Source: JAGOPY01 sp964619555
Lineage (GTDB): Bacteria; Bacteroidota; Bacteroidia; Bacteroidales; JAGOPY01
Length of the DNA: 64,000 nucleotides
Direction: 5' to 3'
NCBI GenBank assembly: GCA_964619555.1
Contig: CAZUDV010000002.1
Location: 62,001 to 126,000, forward strand
Shown: one piece after another, positions 7,348 through 15,920 of the stretch
How the letters are laid out: every line of letters begins with the position of its first letter
Position numbering within the stretch: position 1 is the stretch's first letter
Notes under the pieces: generated by a model
Databases searched by the model: none
Seen by the model: only the letters and a program-made list of their open reading frames with translations
Told to the model about the DNA's origin: nothing
Translations under genes and position numbers: made by a program

Positions 7348-9030
7348 CTACTTTTTCAAGATCTTGGTGGAATAAGTTCCTTCAGTACTTGTTACCGTCA
7401 GCATATAGATACCCGGATCGAGCTGCTGAAGGTTAAGGGTAATACTTTTCCTGTCGTTATCCTGAAATGAATAATCCTCCTTGCTGACCCTTCTGCCGGC
7501 AAGATCGGTGATGGTAACGGAACCGCTCCCCTGCCCTTCCATACTGGTCAAATCCAGGTTTATCCTGTCTGAAAAAGGATTGGGTGAAACAACCATGTCT
7601 ATTTTCCGGGAATCCGGTCCGTCAATTATCGTAAGGATATTATTGGCCATCATAAAATCGGGTATGCCATAACCAAGGAAATCATCGGGAGAAAGATACT
7701 GGCTGGCCGACATCCGGATAGCATCAGCTATTTGCATATTGGAATGATCCGGATTGGCCTGCCATAAACAAGCAGCCATTCCGGCAAGAATGGGGGATGA
7801 AAATGAAGTGCCTCCTCCAAAAGTAAACGAACCTGTATATGGATCTGCAATATAGCATCCGGAACCCTGGGCGGCAACATCCGGTTTTACCCTGCCATCG
7901 GCAGAAGGGCCATGAGAGCTGAAAGAGGCATAATTTCCATCTCCATCAACGGCGCCTATTCCCATGACACTATCGCCATCAGAAGGCACTGACAGGTAAT
8001 ACCAGGAACTTGACCCTTCATTACCAAGACTGTTTACGACGAGCATCCCCCTGCTGGCTGCCCTATCAGCCCCCCTGGTAGCAGGCGCCGTATCACCGTC
8101 GAGATCGCCGTAAGTGTGGTTTTGAGTGGGATCATTGAACTCAGTGTATCCTAAGGAGGAATTGATGATATCGGCGCCCATCATGTCGGCATATTCCGCA
8201 GCCGAAACCCAGTTATACTCTTCGATAATATATTCTGAACCGCCGTCTTCCGATCTTAAAAGCCAGTAGGATGCCTTCGGAGCCGTACCGATGAGTTGAC
8301 CGGGCATATTCCCTCCCATTGTTGACAAAACCATTGTTCCATGGGGATGCTCGTCAAAGCTTATTTCCTCGCCTTCTACAAAATCCCATGTCCCCAGGAT
8401 CTGTCCGTTCACCCAGAGACTGTCGAATACATCCATGTCATCGGCATTCAGGAAACCGGCATCCAGCACGGCAATAACTTTTCCCTGTCCCCGGTAGCCC
8501 ATTTCGTGCATCTGGTCGCCTTTCAGCATTTGGATCTGATTAAGTGCCAAACCGTAATTAAATGTGGCGATCTCTTGTCCCTTTTTGCTTACCGGTACCG
8601 CTTCCTGGCCGTAAATTTCATGTTGAAAGAATGGTTTTTCAAACGATGCATTACCGGCGGCCGGCGACAATCCGGACCGGGTCACACCCGCCACATAAGG
8701 CAATTGTTCAATAGCATCGAGAACGGCGGGATCTTCCGTGTAAATCGTAACGCCATTCAACCATTTGGTAGGGTTCAGGATTACTGCCCCAAGGCTTTCC
8801 ACTCCCTGGATATATTGAGGATTGACCGGGAGGTCATATTCATCCACAGGAATGCCTTGTGCAACACGTCGGTCAATTGCCCTCTGGGAAAGAAATTCCA
8901 AAGGGTCGGAAAGCGAATAGGGCGAGTCATTTTTATCCGTAAACTGAACGTAATACTTATTCGGTGCAATCTGCCCACTTATATTATTGAAAATCAGTAG
9001 TAATACAGAGTAAATGATCAGCTTTTTCAT
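7348..9030 (-). CDS. S8 subtilisin-like serine peptidase with T9SS type A sorting domain
   Basis: 560-residue secreted protease. The start is placed at 9030 (MKKLIIYSVLLLIFNN), which gives a signal peptide cut near GQ (residues 19-20); the longer reading from 9126 has no signal. The catalytic triad is Asp190 (VLDAGF; Ala replaces the usual Thr after Asp, as in many Bacteroidota subtilases), His230 (PHGT) and Ser409 (GTSFSSP). The last 75 or so residues are a Por-type C-terminal sorting domain, with NPFSDRI, LAGRRV, GIYMLTV and a terminal KILKK. The protein should cross the outer membrane by T9SS and be released or anchored after domain removal. It is monocistronic. Confidence 0.93.
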   Translation of the reverse strand: MKKLIIYSVLLLIFNNISGQIAPNKYYVQFTDKNDSPYSLSDPLEFLSQRAIDRRVAQGIPVDEYDLPVNPQYIQGVESLGAVILNPTKWLNGVTIYTEDPAVLDAIEQLPYVAGVTRSGLSPAAGNASFEKPFFQHEIYGQEAVPVSKKGQEIATFNYGLALNQIQMLKGDQMHEMGYRGQGKVIAVLDAGFLNADDMDVFDSLWVNGQILGTWDFVEGEEISFDEHPHGTMVLSTMGGNMPGQLIGTAPKASYWLLRSEDGGSEYIIEEYNWVSAAEYADMMGADIINSSLGYTEFNDPTQNHTYGDLDGDTAPATRGADRAASRGMLVVNSLGNEGSSSWYYLSVPSDGDSVMGIGAVDGDGNYASFSSHGPSADGRVKPDVAAQGSGCYIADPYTGSFTFGGGTSFSSPILAGMAACLWQANPDHSNMQIADAIRMSASQYLSPDDFLGYGIPDFMMANNILTIIDGPDSRKIDMVVSPNPFSDRINLDLTSMEGQGSGSVTITDLAGRRVSKEDYSFQDNDRKSITLNLQQLDPGIYMLTVTSTEGTYSTKILKK

Positions 9031-9145
9031 GAATTTAATTTTAGCAAAGGTAAATAATTGAGTGAAATTTTTATATCCTTCACGGTTCCATAGCCGAATA
9101 ACAGACAGCCGGGCTTTTTGTTTCATTTTTTCATAATTTTACCTC

Positions 9146-9853
9146 ATGCGGATCGATATCATAACCATTTTTCCGGAAATGTTCCGGGGGCCCTTTGATC
9201 TGTCAATCATAAAACGGGCCCGTGACAAAGGATTATTGCAATTACACCTGCATGATCTTCGGGATTATGCATCTGATAAGTACCGTTCGGTTGACGACTA
9301 TCCTTATGGTGGAGGCGCCGGCATGGTCATGATGGCGGAACCTATCGCCAAATGTATAGAAGAGCTCCGGAAAACTACTTTATATGATGAGATTATTTTC
9401 CTGACCCCCGACGGACAACTACTGGACCAGAAACTGGCAAACAGTCTTTCTTTGAAAGAAAACCTGATACTTCTGTGTGGTCATTATAAAGGTATAGATG
9501 AAAGGATAAGGGAACATTTCATTACCCGGGAAATATCCATTGGAAATTATGTATTGTCAGGAGGGGAACTGGCAGCAGCCGTGATGGTCGACGGCCTTGC
9601 CCGGCTGATCCCGGGTGTTTTGGGAGATGAATCATCCGCCTTGTCCGATTCGTTCCAGGATGATTTGCTTTCGCCGCCGGTGTATACCCGTCCCGCCGAT
9701 TTCAGGGGCTGGAAGGTGCCGGAAGTACTGCTTTCGGGACATGAAAAGAACATCCGGGAATGGCGCCTGAACCAAGCCCTGGAGCGGACCCGCGTAAGAC
9801 GGCCCGATCTTCTTTCCGGCATCGATGAGCCGGGAATATTTACTGACAGGTAA
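9146..9853 (+). CDS. trmD: tRNA (guanine-N1)-methyltransferase TrmD
   Basis: 235-residue SPOUT methyltransferase that makes m1G37 in tRNAs reading CNN codons, preventing +1 frameshifts. The knot motifs are present: DLRDYASDKYRSVDDYPYGG, LLCGHYKGIDERI and the SIGNYVLSGGE loop. The C-terminal domain, with SGHEKNIREWR, binds tRNA. Length is normal. rplS follows after about 100 bases with its own promoter, preserving the common trmD-rplS order; rpsP and rimM are not adjacent here. Confidence 0.98.
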   Translation: MRIDIITIFPEMFRGPFDLSIIKRARDKGLLQLHLHDLRDYASDKYRSVDDYPYGGGAGMVMMAEPIAKCIEELRKTTLYDEIIFLTPDGQLLDQKLANSLSLKENLILLCGHYKGIDERIREHFITREISIGNYVLSGGELAAAVMVDGLARLIPGVLGDESSALSDSFQDDLLSPPVYTRPADFRGWKVPEVLLSGHEKNIREWRLNQALERTRVRRPDLLSGIDEPGIFTDR

Positions 9854-9882
9854 CCGTGAATTAAAATTTATACCGGCAATTC

Positions 9883-9912
9883 TTGGCATAATTATAAATT
9901 GTTGTATATTTG
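9883..9912 (+). promoter_or_regulatory. rplS promoter
   Basis: A complete Bacteroidota-type promoter: -33 TTG at 9883-9885, 19-base spacer, -7 TATATTTG at 9905-9912. Transcription would begin near 9919, giving a leader of roughly 35 bases before the rplS ATG at 9953. This makes rplS partly independent of trmD. Confidence 0.75.
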
Positions 9913-9952
9913 CACACTTTTTTAAGAGAAACGCTTTAAACACCTGAAAGAG

Positions 9953-10306
9953 ATGAGCAAGAACGCGATCATGAATTATGTGGAAAGCCTCACAGAAGTT
10001 AAGGAATTTCCCGATTTTAAAGCCGGGGACACCATTACAGTGACTTATAAGATAAAGGAAGGAAATAAAGAAAGGCTCCAGAAATTCCAGGGGGTGGTCT
10101 TACAGCGTGTCGGAACAGGTCCCACCGAAACATTTACCGTCAGAAAAATATCAGCCAATATTGGTGTTGAAAGGATCTTCCCGATCTCTTCCCCATTTAT
10201 CGAAGAGATCCAGGTTAATAAAAAGGGACGGGTCAGAAGGGCCAGGATATTCTATCTGCGTGATTTGAAAGGCAAAAAAGCACGTATCAAGGAAGCCAGA
10301 TTTTAA
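9953..10306 (+). CDS. rplS: 50S ribosomal protein L19
   Basis: 117-residue large-subunit protein at the 30S-50S interface. It shows the standard L19 sequence features: FPDFKAGDTITVTYKIKEG, the FQGVVLQR segment, RKIS..GVERIFP, and a basic C-terminus with RRARIFYLRDL. It follows trmD and has its own promoter. An unlisted yidD frame opens directly after its stop codon. Confidence 0.98.
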   Translation: MSKNAIMNYVESLTEVKEFPDFKAGDTITVTYKIKEGNKERLQKFQGVVLQRVGTGPTETFTVRKISANIGVERIFPISSPFIEEIQVNKKGRVRRARIFYLRDLKGKKARIKEARF

Positions 10307-10315
10307 TCTACCTTC

Positions 10316-10642
10316 ATTATCTATAATTTCAGGGATATCTTCCAGAAAGTTTTATCAGCTCCGCTTATCGGTCTGATCTTTATTTACCGTTATTTCATTT
10401 CTCCTATATTACCGCGGAGTTGCAGGCACCTTCCCTCCTGTTCAGCCTATTCCATTGATGCCCTGAAAATGCATGGGCCTTTTACAGGCAGTTGGCTGGC
10501 AGCGAAAAGAATTGCGCGATGCCACCCCTGGGGTACCAGCGGATTTGATCCTGTCCCCAGGTTCTTCTTTAAAAACCCCTTTCCCAGAAAATATCTCCGG
10601 CATAAAGGTTATCCGTCCTGCGACAGGCTCAGGCATCATTGA
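10316..10642 (+). CDS. yidD: Membrane protein insertion efficiency factor YidD, noncanonical start
   Basis: The frame following the rplS stop encodes a clear YidD: FIYRYFISPILP, CRHLPSCSAYSIDALK, GSWLAAKRIARCHPWG and GFDPVP, ending at TGA 10640-10642. YidD is a small amphipathic protein at the inner membrane that helps YidC/Sec insertion. No ATG, GTG or TTG exists in frame between the preceding stop (10304-10306) and the conserved core. The only candidates are ATT 10316, ATC 10319 and ATC 10337, the last giving about 101 residues. Either a rare AUU/AUC start is used, as in infC, or a base is wrong or mutated. The C-terminus carries a basic extension of about 25 residues after GFDPVP. The start given here is provisional. 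Confidence 0.82.
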   Translation: MIYNFRDIFQKVLSAPLIGLIFIYRYFISPILPRSCRHLPSCSAYSIDALKMHGPFTGSWLAAKRIARCHPWGTSGFDPVPRFFFKNPFPRKYLRHKGYPSCDRLRHH

Positions 10643-10658
10643 TTTTCTTTTTATTTCT

Positions 10659-10666
10659 TAATTTTG
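10659..10666 (+). promoter_or_regulatory. -7 box of the queD promoter
   Basis: TAATTTTG, an exact TAnnTTTG match 60 bases upstream of the queD ATG. The predicted leader of about 54 bases does not show an obvious preQ1 riboswitch fold by eye. Confidence 0.5.
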
Positions 10667-10726
10667 TGGGAAATACCTGCAAACCACCTGTCAATCAATT
10701 GATCCATAACCGTAAATTGGAAGATT

Positions 10727-11167
10727 ATGTCTGCAAAATATCAACCTGAGTACGTTACCGCTTGCCGGCAGGCTCATTTCAATGCCACCCACCGATTGCA
10801 CAATCCCAACTGGAGCGACGAACTCAATGAAAAAGTCTTCGGAAAATGCAACAATGAAAATTACCATGGGCATAACTACAATTTAATCGTTAAAGTTACA
10901 GGTCCAGTCGACCCGGAAACAGGTTATGTTATTGATCTAAAGAAACTTAATGATCTGATCCGGGAAAAAATCGTGGAACGATATGATCATAAGAACCTCT
11001 ATCTGGATGTCGAAGATTTTAAAGATCTCAACCCCTCCGTTGAAAACATTGCCATTAAAATTTGGTACATTCTTAAGGAACATATTGACGAGAGTTTCGA
11101 TCTGGAGATCAATCTTTATGAAACCGAAAGAAATTTTGTTTTTTACTCAGGACCACGAAAACCCTGA
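10727..11167 (+). CDS. queD: 6-carboxytetrahydropterin synthase QueD
   Basis: 146-residue member of the PTPS/QueD family, which converts dihydroneopterin triphosphate to 6-carboxy-tetrahydropterin in the pathway to 7-deazaguanine (queuosine). The zinc ligands are visible: His22 in ATHRL and the HGH pair at 47 and 49. The nucleophilic Cys41 lies in FGKCNN, before the HGH. A long first loop (RLHNPNWSDELN) separates the ligands. The next pathway enzyme, QueE, is encoded at 18652-19296 on the other strand. A pterin role other than queuosine cannot be excluded from the sequence alone. Confidence 0.9.
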   Translation: MSAKYQPEYVTACRQAHFNATHRLHNPNWSDELNEKVFGKCNNENYHGHNYNLIVKVTGPVDPETGYVIDLKKLNDLIREKIVERYDHKNLYLDVEDFKDLNPSVENIAIKIWYILKEHIDESFDLEINLYETERNFVFYSGPRKP

Positions 11168-11256
11168 CCATCGGGCTTCATATTCCTGACAACCGGTTTC
11201 GGTCATTCCCATTATTGAACAATTCATCCCGATAGCTTGTTCTCATCCAGAAAATA

Positions 11257-11823
11257 TTGGAAATGAGAAAAGCAATTTTCATCCTGATTTCCCTGTCTGT
11301 TCAAGTAGCAATGGCACAAAACCATGATATACGGAATAGTTTTAATTGGAAAGGAATCCCACAGGAGGTGGTTTCAGCCGATGGGATAACGGTACCCGTG
11401 TTTAAATTCAGCGAATTGAGCTCAAATCTGCACTCTGCCGGCGATACGACCTATGTCATCAATTTCTGGGCAACATGGTGCAAACCCTGCATCGAAGAAC
11501 TGCCTGATTTTTTGAAAGTCCGGGATGAATTGAAAAACGAGCAGGTCGTCTTTCTGTTTGTCAACCTCGATTTCAGGCGGAACCTTGAAACAGTGGTCAT
11601 TCCGTTCCTGAAATCGAACCGGCTGACAGAAAATGTGGCCATGCTCCATGATCCACAGGCAAACGAATGGATCGACCAGGTCGATACCGAATGGTCCGGA
11701 GCCATTCCGGCCACATTGATTTTCAGGAAAGAATCGAGGGTGTTCATTGAAAAGGCCCTCTCCTATTATGAGTTATTATCTATTATTCAAACAATAAAAT
11801 CTGATAAAAATGAAAGCAACTAA
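11257..11823 (+). CDS. TlpA/ResA-like thioredoxin-fold exported protein
   Basis: 188-residue protein with an N-terminal signal (ILISLSVQVAMAQ, cleavage after about residue 20). The thioredoxin-like domain carries the redox motif WCKPC (Cys75 and Cys78) after the FWATW strand. The cis-Pro loop appears as IPATLIF. Such proteins reduce or exchange disulfides in the periplasm. The partner is not identifiable. Its end overlaps the start of the next thioredoxin-fold gene by 14 bases, so the two are translationally coupled. The start could also be the Met at residue 3. Confidence 0.85.
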   Translation: MEMRKAIFILISLSVQVAMAQNHDIRNSFNWKGIPQEVVSADGITVPVFKFSELSSNLHSAGDTTYVINFWATWCKPCIEELPDFLKVRDELKNEQVVFLFVNLDFRRNLETVVIPFLKSNRLTENVAMLHDPQANEWIDQVDTEWSGAIPATLIFRKESRVFIEKALSYYELLSIIQTIKSDKNESN

Positions 11824-12424
11824 TGTAATAATGATCCTGGCTGCCCTGGTTACGGGCATGAAACTTTTTGCCTCCGAAGGGGGGTACCGGGTGGGTGATC
11901 AGGCCTCCGATTTCAAATTGAAGAATGTCGATGGGAAATCAGTGTCATTGGCTGATTATAAAAACGCACGGGGATTTATCGTCATATTCACCTGTAATCA
12001 CTGTCCATATGCAAAAGCCTATGAAGACCGCATCATCGCCCTCAATAATAAATATGCATCCAAAAACTTTCCCGTAATAGCCATCAACCCAAATGATCCG
12101 TCAGCCTATGCAGAAGACAGTTTTGAGAATATGCAGAAAAGGGCAAAGGAAAAGGGGTTTTCTTTTCCTTATCTGTTTGATGAGGAACAAACCGTATATC
12201 CTCAATTCGGAGCTACCAGGACCCCGCATATTTTCGTACTTTCAAAATCCGATGGCAGTTATACGGTTGAATATATCGGTGCAATTGACGATAATTATGA
12301 AGATGCCTCCCAGGTAACTACCCCGTATGTGGAGAATGCAGTGGATGCCCTGCTGGCCGGGAAAAAACCGGAGGTCACCATGACCAAGGCGGTGGGTTGC
12401 TCTATTAAGGCACGGCAGAAATAG
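11810..12424 (+). CDS. Peroxiredoxin/thioredoxin-fold exported protein with CNHCPY motif
   Basis: 204-residue exported protein with signal peptide (about residues 1-22) and an AhpC/TSA-like thioredoxin domain starting VGDQASDFKL. The redox motif is CNHC (Cys62 and Cys65) in TCNHCPYAKAYEDR, the form found in a widespread thioredoxin subfamily whose physiological substrate is undefined. The cis-Pro loop is RTPHIFV. A third Cys near the C-terminus (VGCSIK) is a common feature of this subgroup. Coupled to the upstream TlpA-like gene. Confidence 0.85.
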   Translation: MKATNVIMILAALVTGMKLFASEGGYRVGDQASDFKLKNVDGKSVSLADYKNARGFIVIFTCNHCPYAKAYEDRIIALNNKYASKNFPVIAINPNDPSAYAEDSFENMQKRAKEKGFSFPYLFDEEQTVYPQFGATRTPHIFVLSKSDGSYTVEYIGAIDDNYEDASQVTTPYVENAVDALLAGKKPEVTMTKAVGCSIKARQK

Positions 12425-12439
12425 CCTCAGAAGTTATTC

Positions 12440-12470
12440 CCCGGCCTGCAAGAACGGCCGGGCAGAATTT
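12440..12470. terminator. GC-rich hairpin between converging genes
   Basis: CCCGGCC (12440-12446) pairs with GGCCGGG (12456-12462) around a 9-base loop, followed by a short T run on the plus strand. It sits between the stops of the thioredoxin-fold gene and the CoA-binding gene, so it likely ends the plus-strand transcript. The T tract is weak. Confidence 0.5.
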
Positions 12471-12928
12471 TACTTCTTCGGAAAGGAACCAAAGAGCTTC
12501 ATGATGAACCCATGGAATTTGTGAACGCCGGAAGGAGAAGCATGCATCATGATGCAGGATTTGGAAACCAGCCTGGCTCCTCTTTCTGTAACAAGATCAA
12601 TTGCCTCCTTTGACTCGGCTCCCTGCTGGATCCAGATATGAGTGAAACCGTGATTTAAAGCATTTTCCACCGCAACAGCCGTTGTATCCCTTGGAGTCAT
12701 GAACAATGCATGTTTGACACCTGAAGGCAGCAGGGAAGTATCTTTATAACAGGTTACCCCGTCAATTTCTTCTATTCCGGGGTTAACCGGAAGCATCTCA
12801 TAACCTTTTGCTTTCAGTTCCTTGAAAACTGTCCGGCTGAATTTCTTCGGATCTCTGGACAACCCGATAAAAGCGAATTTCTTTGGAGCAAGGAATTCCT
12901 CAATGGTCGTAAGTGAATTTTTTGTCAT
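12470..12928 (-). CDS. CoA-binding Rossmann-fold protein
   Basis: 152-residue single-domain protein of the CoA_binding (succinyl-CoA ligase alpha N-terminal-like) family. The FAFIGLSRDPKKFSR segment gives the nucleotide loop, followed by GYEMLPVNPG, ALFMTPRDTT and HIWIQQGAES. Stand-alone members bind CoA in vitro but have no established reaction. It is transcribed alone; a candidate -7 box TAAATTTG lies at 13003-12996 on the minus strand. Confidence 0.85.
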   Translation of the reverse strand: MTKNSLTTIEEFLAPKKFAFIGLSRDPKKFSRTVFKELKAKGYEMLPVNPGIEEIDGVTCYKDTSLLPSGVKHALFMTPRDTTAVAVENALNHGFTHIWIQQGAESKEAIDLVTERGARLVSKSCIMMHASPSGVHKFHGFIMKLFGSFPKK

Positions 12929-13044
12929 AAGGATAAGTATTGAATTCGGATTATGGGCTAATTATAATTGTCAGAAATTGAATATCTTTCGACCACAAAT
13001 TTACAAAGTCATCCCAATATAATCACCATAATTAGATATTTGGA

Positions 13045-13803
13045 ATGATTCCAAATCATCAATTCATTAAAGAGTTACTCGATAAAAAAGTATTTGAATA
13101 CAACCGTCAGGAATTCATTCCGGAAGATCCGGTTTCCATACCTCACAGGTTCAACCTGAAAGAAGACATCGAGATTTCCGGATTCCTGACCGCGATCATA
13201 TCCTGGGGAAATCGAAGGACCATTCTTCAAAATGCCGGCCGGTTAATGGAAATGATGGATCACAGCCCCTATGATTTTATCCTCCATCACGGAGACCATG
13301 ATTTGTTACCATTTAAAGACTTCAGGCACAGGACATTCAATGGTGATGATTGTATCTTTTTTATCGACAGACTGGGTCAGATCTACCGGGATTATGGGGA
13401 CTTGGAAAACGCATTCTTGCATCCACAAAATGGCATTTACAACGGTATCCTGAATTTCCGGCGTATCTTTTTAGCCGGGCCCCATCCGGGCAGGTCTGAA
13501 AAGCACCTGGCCGATCCGTCAAAAGGATCATCGGCCAAAAGAATCAATATGTTTTTACGCTGGATGGTCAGAAGGGATGCAAGCGGAGTGGATTTCGGAA
13601 TCTGGAAATCCGTCCGGCCATCCGAACTGTTTTGTCCGCTTGATGTTCATACCGGAGAGACAGCCAGGCGCCTGGGAATTTTATCGGTATCACAGAATAA
13701 CTGGAAAGCAGTCGAGCAACTCACCGGGTACCTGAGAACCTTAGATCCGGACGATCCGGTCAGGTATGATTTCGCCTTGTTTGGAATAGGAAGATACGGC
13801 TGA
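13045..13803 (+). CDS. TIGR02757 family protein
   Basis: 252-residue protein matching the conserved TIGR02757 family found mainly in Bacteroidota and spirochaetes: FIPEDPVSIPHRF, the SWGNRRTI motif, FKDFRHRTFNGDD, the NMFLRWMVRRD signature and PLDVHTGETARRLG. The latter two segments resemble the helical regions of HhH-type DNA glycosylases, but no function is established and none is assigned. The gene is single and converges with the MFS gene 11 bases downstream. Confidence 0.85.
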   Translation: MIPNHQFIKELLDKKVFEYNRQEFIPEDPVSIPHRFNLKEDIEISGFLTAIISWGNRRTILQNAGRLMEMMDHSPYDFILHHGDHDLLPFKDFRHRTFNGDDCIFFIDRLGQIYRDYGDLENAFLHPQNGIYNGILNFRRIFLAGPHPGRSEKHLADPSKGSSAKRINMFLRWMVRRDASGVDFGIWKSVRPSELFCPLDVHTGETARRLGILSVSQNNWKAVEQLTGYLRTLDPDDPVRYDFALFGIGRYG

Positions 13804-13814
13804 AATTGAAAGGA

Positions 13815-15113
13815 TCACGGGGCAGAAGCCAGATTTTCCGTCCTGTGTTCCTGACTGTAAGAATAGTACATTAATCCTACTGAAAGCAGGAGCAATCCTA
13901 TGGCAAGAGAGAAAGTCCCTGTAAAGCCAAGCATTTCAAACAGCCATACCCCCAACAGGGGAGCGAAAATGGCCCTTACTCCCGTCAGGAAAAGATGGTT
14001 CGACTGGTAATCGTCCGCTTCCTCGGGTTTACAGAAATAAGCCGATCCGATATTCCACAACAGGACCATGGTGGCGGCAAAGTATCCATATGACATGAAT
14101 GAAAAGATAAGCATATAATAGATCCGGACACTGCCGAATTCAAAATAACCCGGCAAATAACTCGCCATTAACATAAAAAACAAATAAAAAAGCAAAGAAA
14201 GGAATGTGATGGCTCCGAATTTCCTGGGATCCATTTTCCCCATCCATCTGCCCGTAAATAATAATAAAACGATCGCTAGCAGATTGTAAGCATTTTTATA
14301 AAATGCCACACTCGAATAGTTCAATTTCAATCCTTCATCGAAATACATGTTGATAACCGGTTCCGTCATCATGAATGCCAGTCCGTAAACCATAAATCCA
14401 ATCTCAAAGTCACGGTATGGTTTATTGGTAACTAAAATATGCCACATGCTCCTGATGGATCTTCCGACTGATTGCACCAATGGGCCTTTATCCGGCAGGA
14501 CTGACATCTTCCTGCTGTCGATTCCTGACAATATGAATATGGAAAAAATGCCGAGCAAGGCAATAATGGGAAAAATATAACGAAAGGCATAGAAATCAAA
14601 ATCCATGACCGTACCATAGGCAAACGTACTGATGAGCATGATCAATTTGTTGATGGAAGTGGTGTATCCGTATAACCTGCCAAAATTCTCGTGCCGGTAA
14701 TTGGTCTTAAGAAGAACATTTATGGAGGGATAAATAATGGTGTTCCCGAGATAATAGACCAGAAAAATACCCAGGAAAAACAGGTGGTAGACATTGTTTT
14801 CCTCATAGGCAGAGGCGTTGTCAGGGAATAACAACAAAGCAATGAGGGGCAACCGGGTCATGATCCCGACCCATCGAAGCATGCGTCTTTTATTCCTGAT
14901 CCTTTTTCGAAATTCATTGAACAGGACCAGGAACAAAAATACCAGCATGGAAAACTGGAAAAGGAATCCCAGTTCATAACTGGAGCCTTTGAGACTTTTG
15001 AGAAAAACATATTCGTTCAGGGCAAGGATCCCCAGTATAATACCTTCAATTGACTGGTAGGCCAGATGCAGCCGGAATGTGCGCTTTTCGCCGGGCTCCA
15101 GGGAGTCGGTCAT
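13815..15113 (-). CDS. Major facilitator superfamily transporter
   Basis: About 432-residue inner-membrane protein with roughly 12 hydrophobic segments in two halves separated near residue 200-230, as in MFS carriers. The start is set at 15113 (MTDSLEPGEKRTF), because a -7 box TAACTTTG at 15160-15153 predicts transcription from about 15147, leaving a leader of some 33 bases. Longer readings to 15146 or 15254 would begin at or before that point. The substrate is unknown; no binding motif is recognised. Divergent from the glutathione peroxidase gene. Confidence 0.8.
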   Translation of the reverse strand: MTDSLEPGEKRTFRLHLAYQSIEGIILGILALNEYVFLKSLKGSSYELGFLFQFSMLVFLFLVLFNEFRKRIRNKRRMLRWVGIMTRLPLIALLLFPDNASAYEENNVYHLFFLGIFLVYYLGNTIIYPSINVLLKTNYRHENFGRLYGYTTSINKLIMLISTFAYGTVMDFDFYAFRYIFPIIALLGIFSIFILSGIDSRKMSVLPDKGPLVQSVGRSIRSMWHILVTNKPYRDFEIGFMVYGLAFMMTEPVINMYFDEGLKLNYSSVAFYKNAYNLLAIVLLLFTGRWMGKMDPRKFGAITFLSLLFYLFFMLMASYLPGYFEFGSVRIYYMLIFSFMSYGYFAATMVLLWNIGSAYFCKPEEADDYQSNHLFLTGVRAIFAPLLGVWLFEMLGFTGTFSLAIGLLLLSVGLMYYSYSQEHRTENLASAP

Positions 15114-15293
15114 CCACTTTCCAGCCGGAATTAACTTGATTGCCATCGGCTGCAAAGTTAGCAAATGGAAGGGCTTTAGGGTGGATGTCCAAATTATATG
15201 TTTTAATTTGCTTTTCCTTAGGTGATGCATTATTCCATCCTTCATCATGAACAAAACTGCAATGCCCTTGTTTTAGTCAAAAATCAAATTAAA

Positions 15294-15836
15294 ATGAAAA
15301 CACTCATGATGATCTCCATGCTCCTTATGGCCAATATAATGAATGGCCAAAACACCGGCAAAAGCTTTTATGATTTTACAGTAACGACCATTGATGGTAA
15401 GGAATTTCCATTATTACAGCTTAAAGGCAAAAAGGTCCTGGTTGTCAACACTGCTTCAAAATGTGGTTACACCCCTCAGTATGAAGACCTCCAGAAGCTT
15501 TATGAGACATATGGCGGAAACAGCTTTACCATCATTGGTTTCCCCGCCAATAACTTCATGGGCCAGGAGCCGGGTTCAAATGCTGAAATCCAGGAATTTT
15601 GCAGTTCCAGGTTTGGCGTTACATTTCCTATGATGTCAAAAATCTCCGTCAAGGGCAATGACATCGCCCCATTATACAAGTGGTTGACCTCCAAGGAAGA
15701 AAATGGCGTAATGGATGCTCCAGTAAAATGGAATTTCCAGAAATTCATGATCGATGAAACCGGAAATCTGGTGGATGTGGCTACTCCTGGAGAGAATCCA
15801 TTGTCAGACAAGATCATTAATTGGATAAAAGGCTGA
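15294..15836 (+). CDS. Glutathione peroxidase-family thiol peroxidase, exported
   Basis: 180-residue GPx-fold protein, starting at 15294 so that a signal-like stretch (MKTLMMISMLLMANIMNG) precedes the domain. The catalytic Cys57 lies in NTASKCGYT, and the Gln and Trp of the active-site tetrad lie in FMGQEPG and KWNFQKF. Bacterial members of this type usually reduce peroxides with thioredoxin rather than glutathione, so the name is by family only. Export suggests a periplasmic defence role beside the thioredoxin-like proteins encoded nearby. A terminator follows. Confidence 0.9.
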   Translation: MKTLMMISMLLMANIMNGQNTGKSFYDFTVTTIDGKEFPLLQLKGKKVLVVNTASKCGYTPQYEDLQKLYETYGGNSFTIIGFPANNFMGQEPGSNAEIQEFCSSRFGVTFPMMSKISVKGNDIAPLYKWLTSKEENGVMDAPVKWNFQKFMIDETGNLVDVATPGENPLSDKIINWIKG

Positions 15837-15858
15837 ATCTTTTGAGATTAAAATATGA

Positions 15859-15900
15859 CAAGGAGTTGAATCCATCGTTTCAACTTCTTTTCTTTATTTT
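15859..15900 (+). terminator. Rho-independent terminator after the GPx gene
   Basis: AGTTGAA (15864-15870) pairs with TTCAACT (15879-15885), followed by a T-rich run (TCTTTTCTTTATTTTG). It is placed 28 bases after the GPx stop and before the flavoreductase-rubredoxin gene. Confidence 0.65.
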
Positions 15901-15920
15901 GTAGGACAAAAATTTTCCTT

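Noticed and set aside
8341..9000. 219-codon plus-strand frame inside the subtilase gene
   Set aside because: Antisense to the catalytic domain; composition (many His, Phe, Arg) is typical of a shadow frame.
10673..10726. preQ1 riboswitch before queD
   Set aside because: The leader lacks the short pseudoknot-forming C-rich and A-rich tail pattern of preQ1 classes as far as can be judged by eye.
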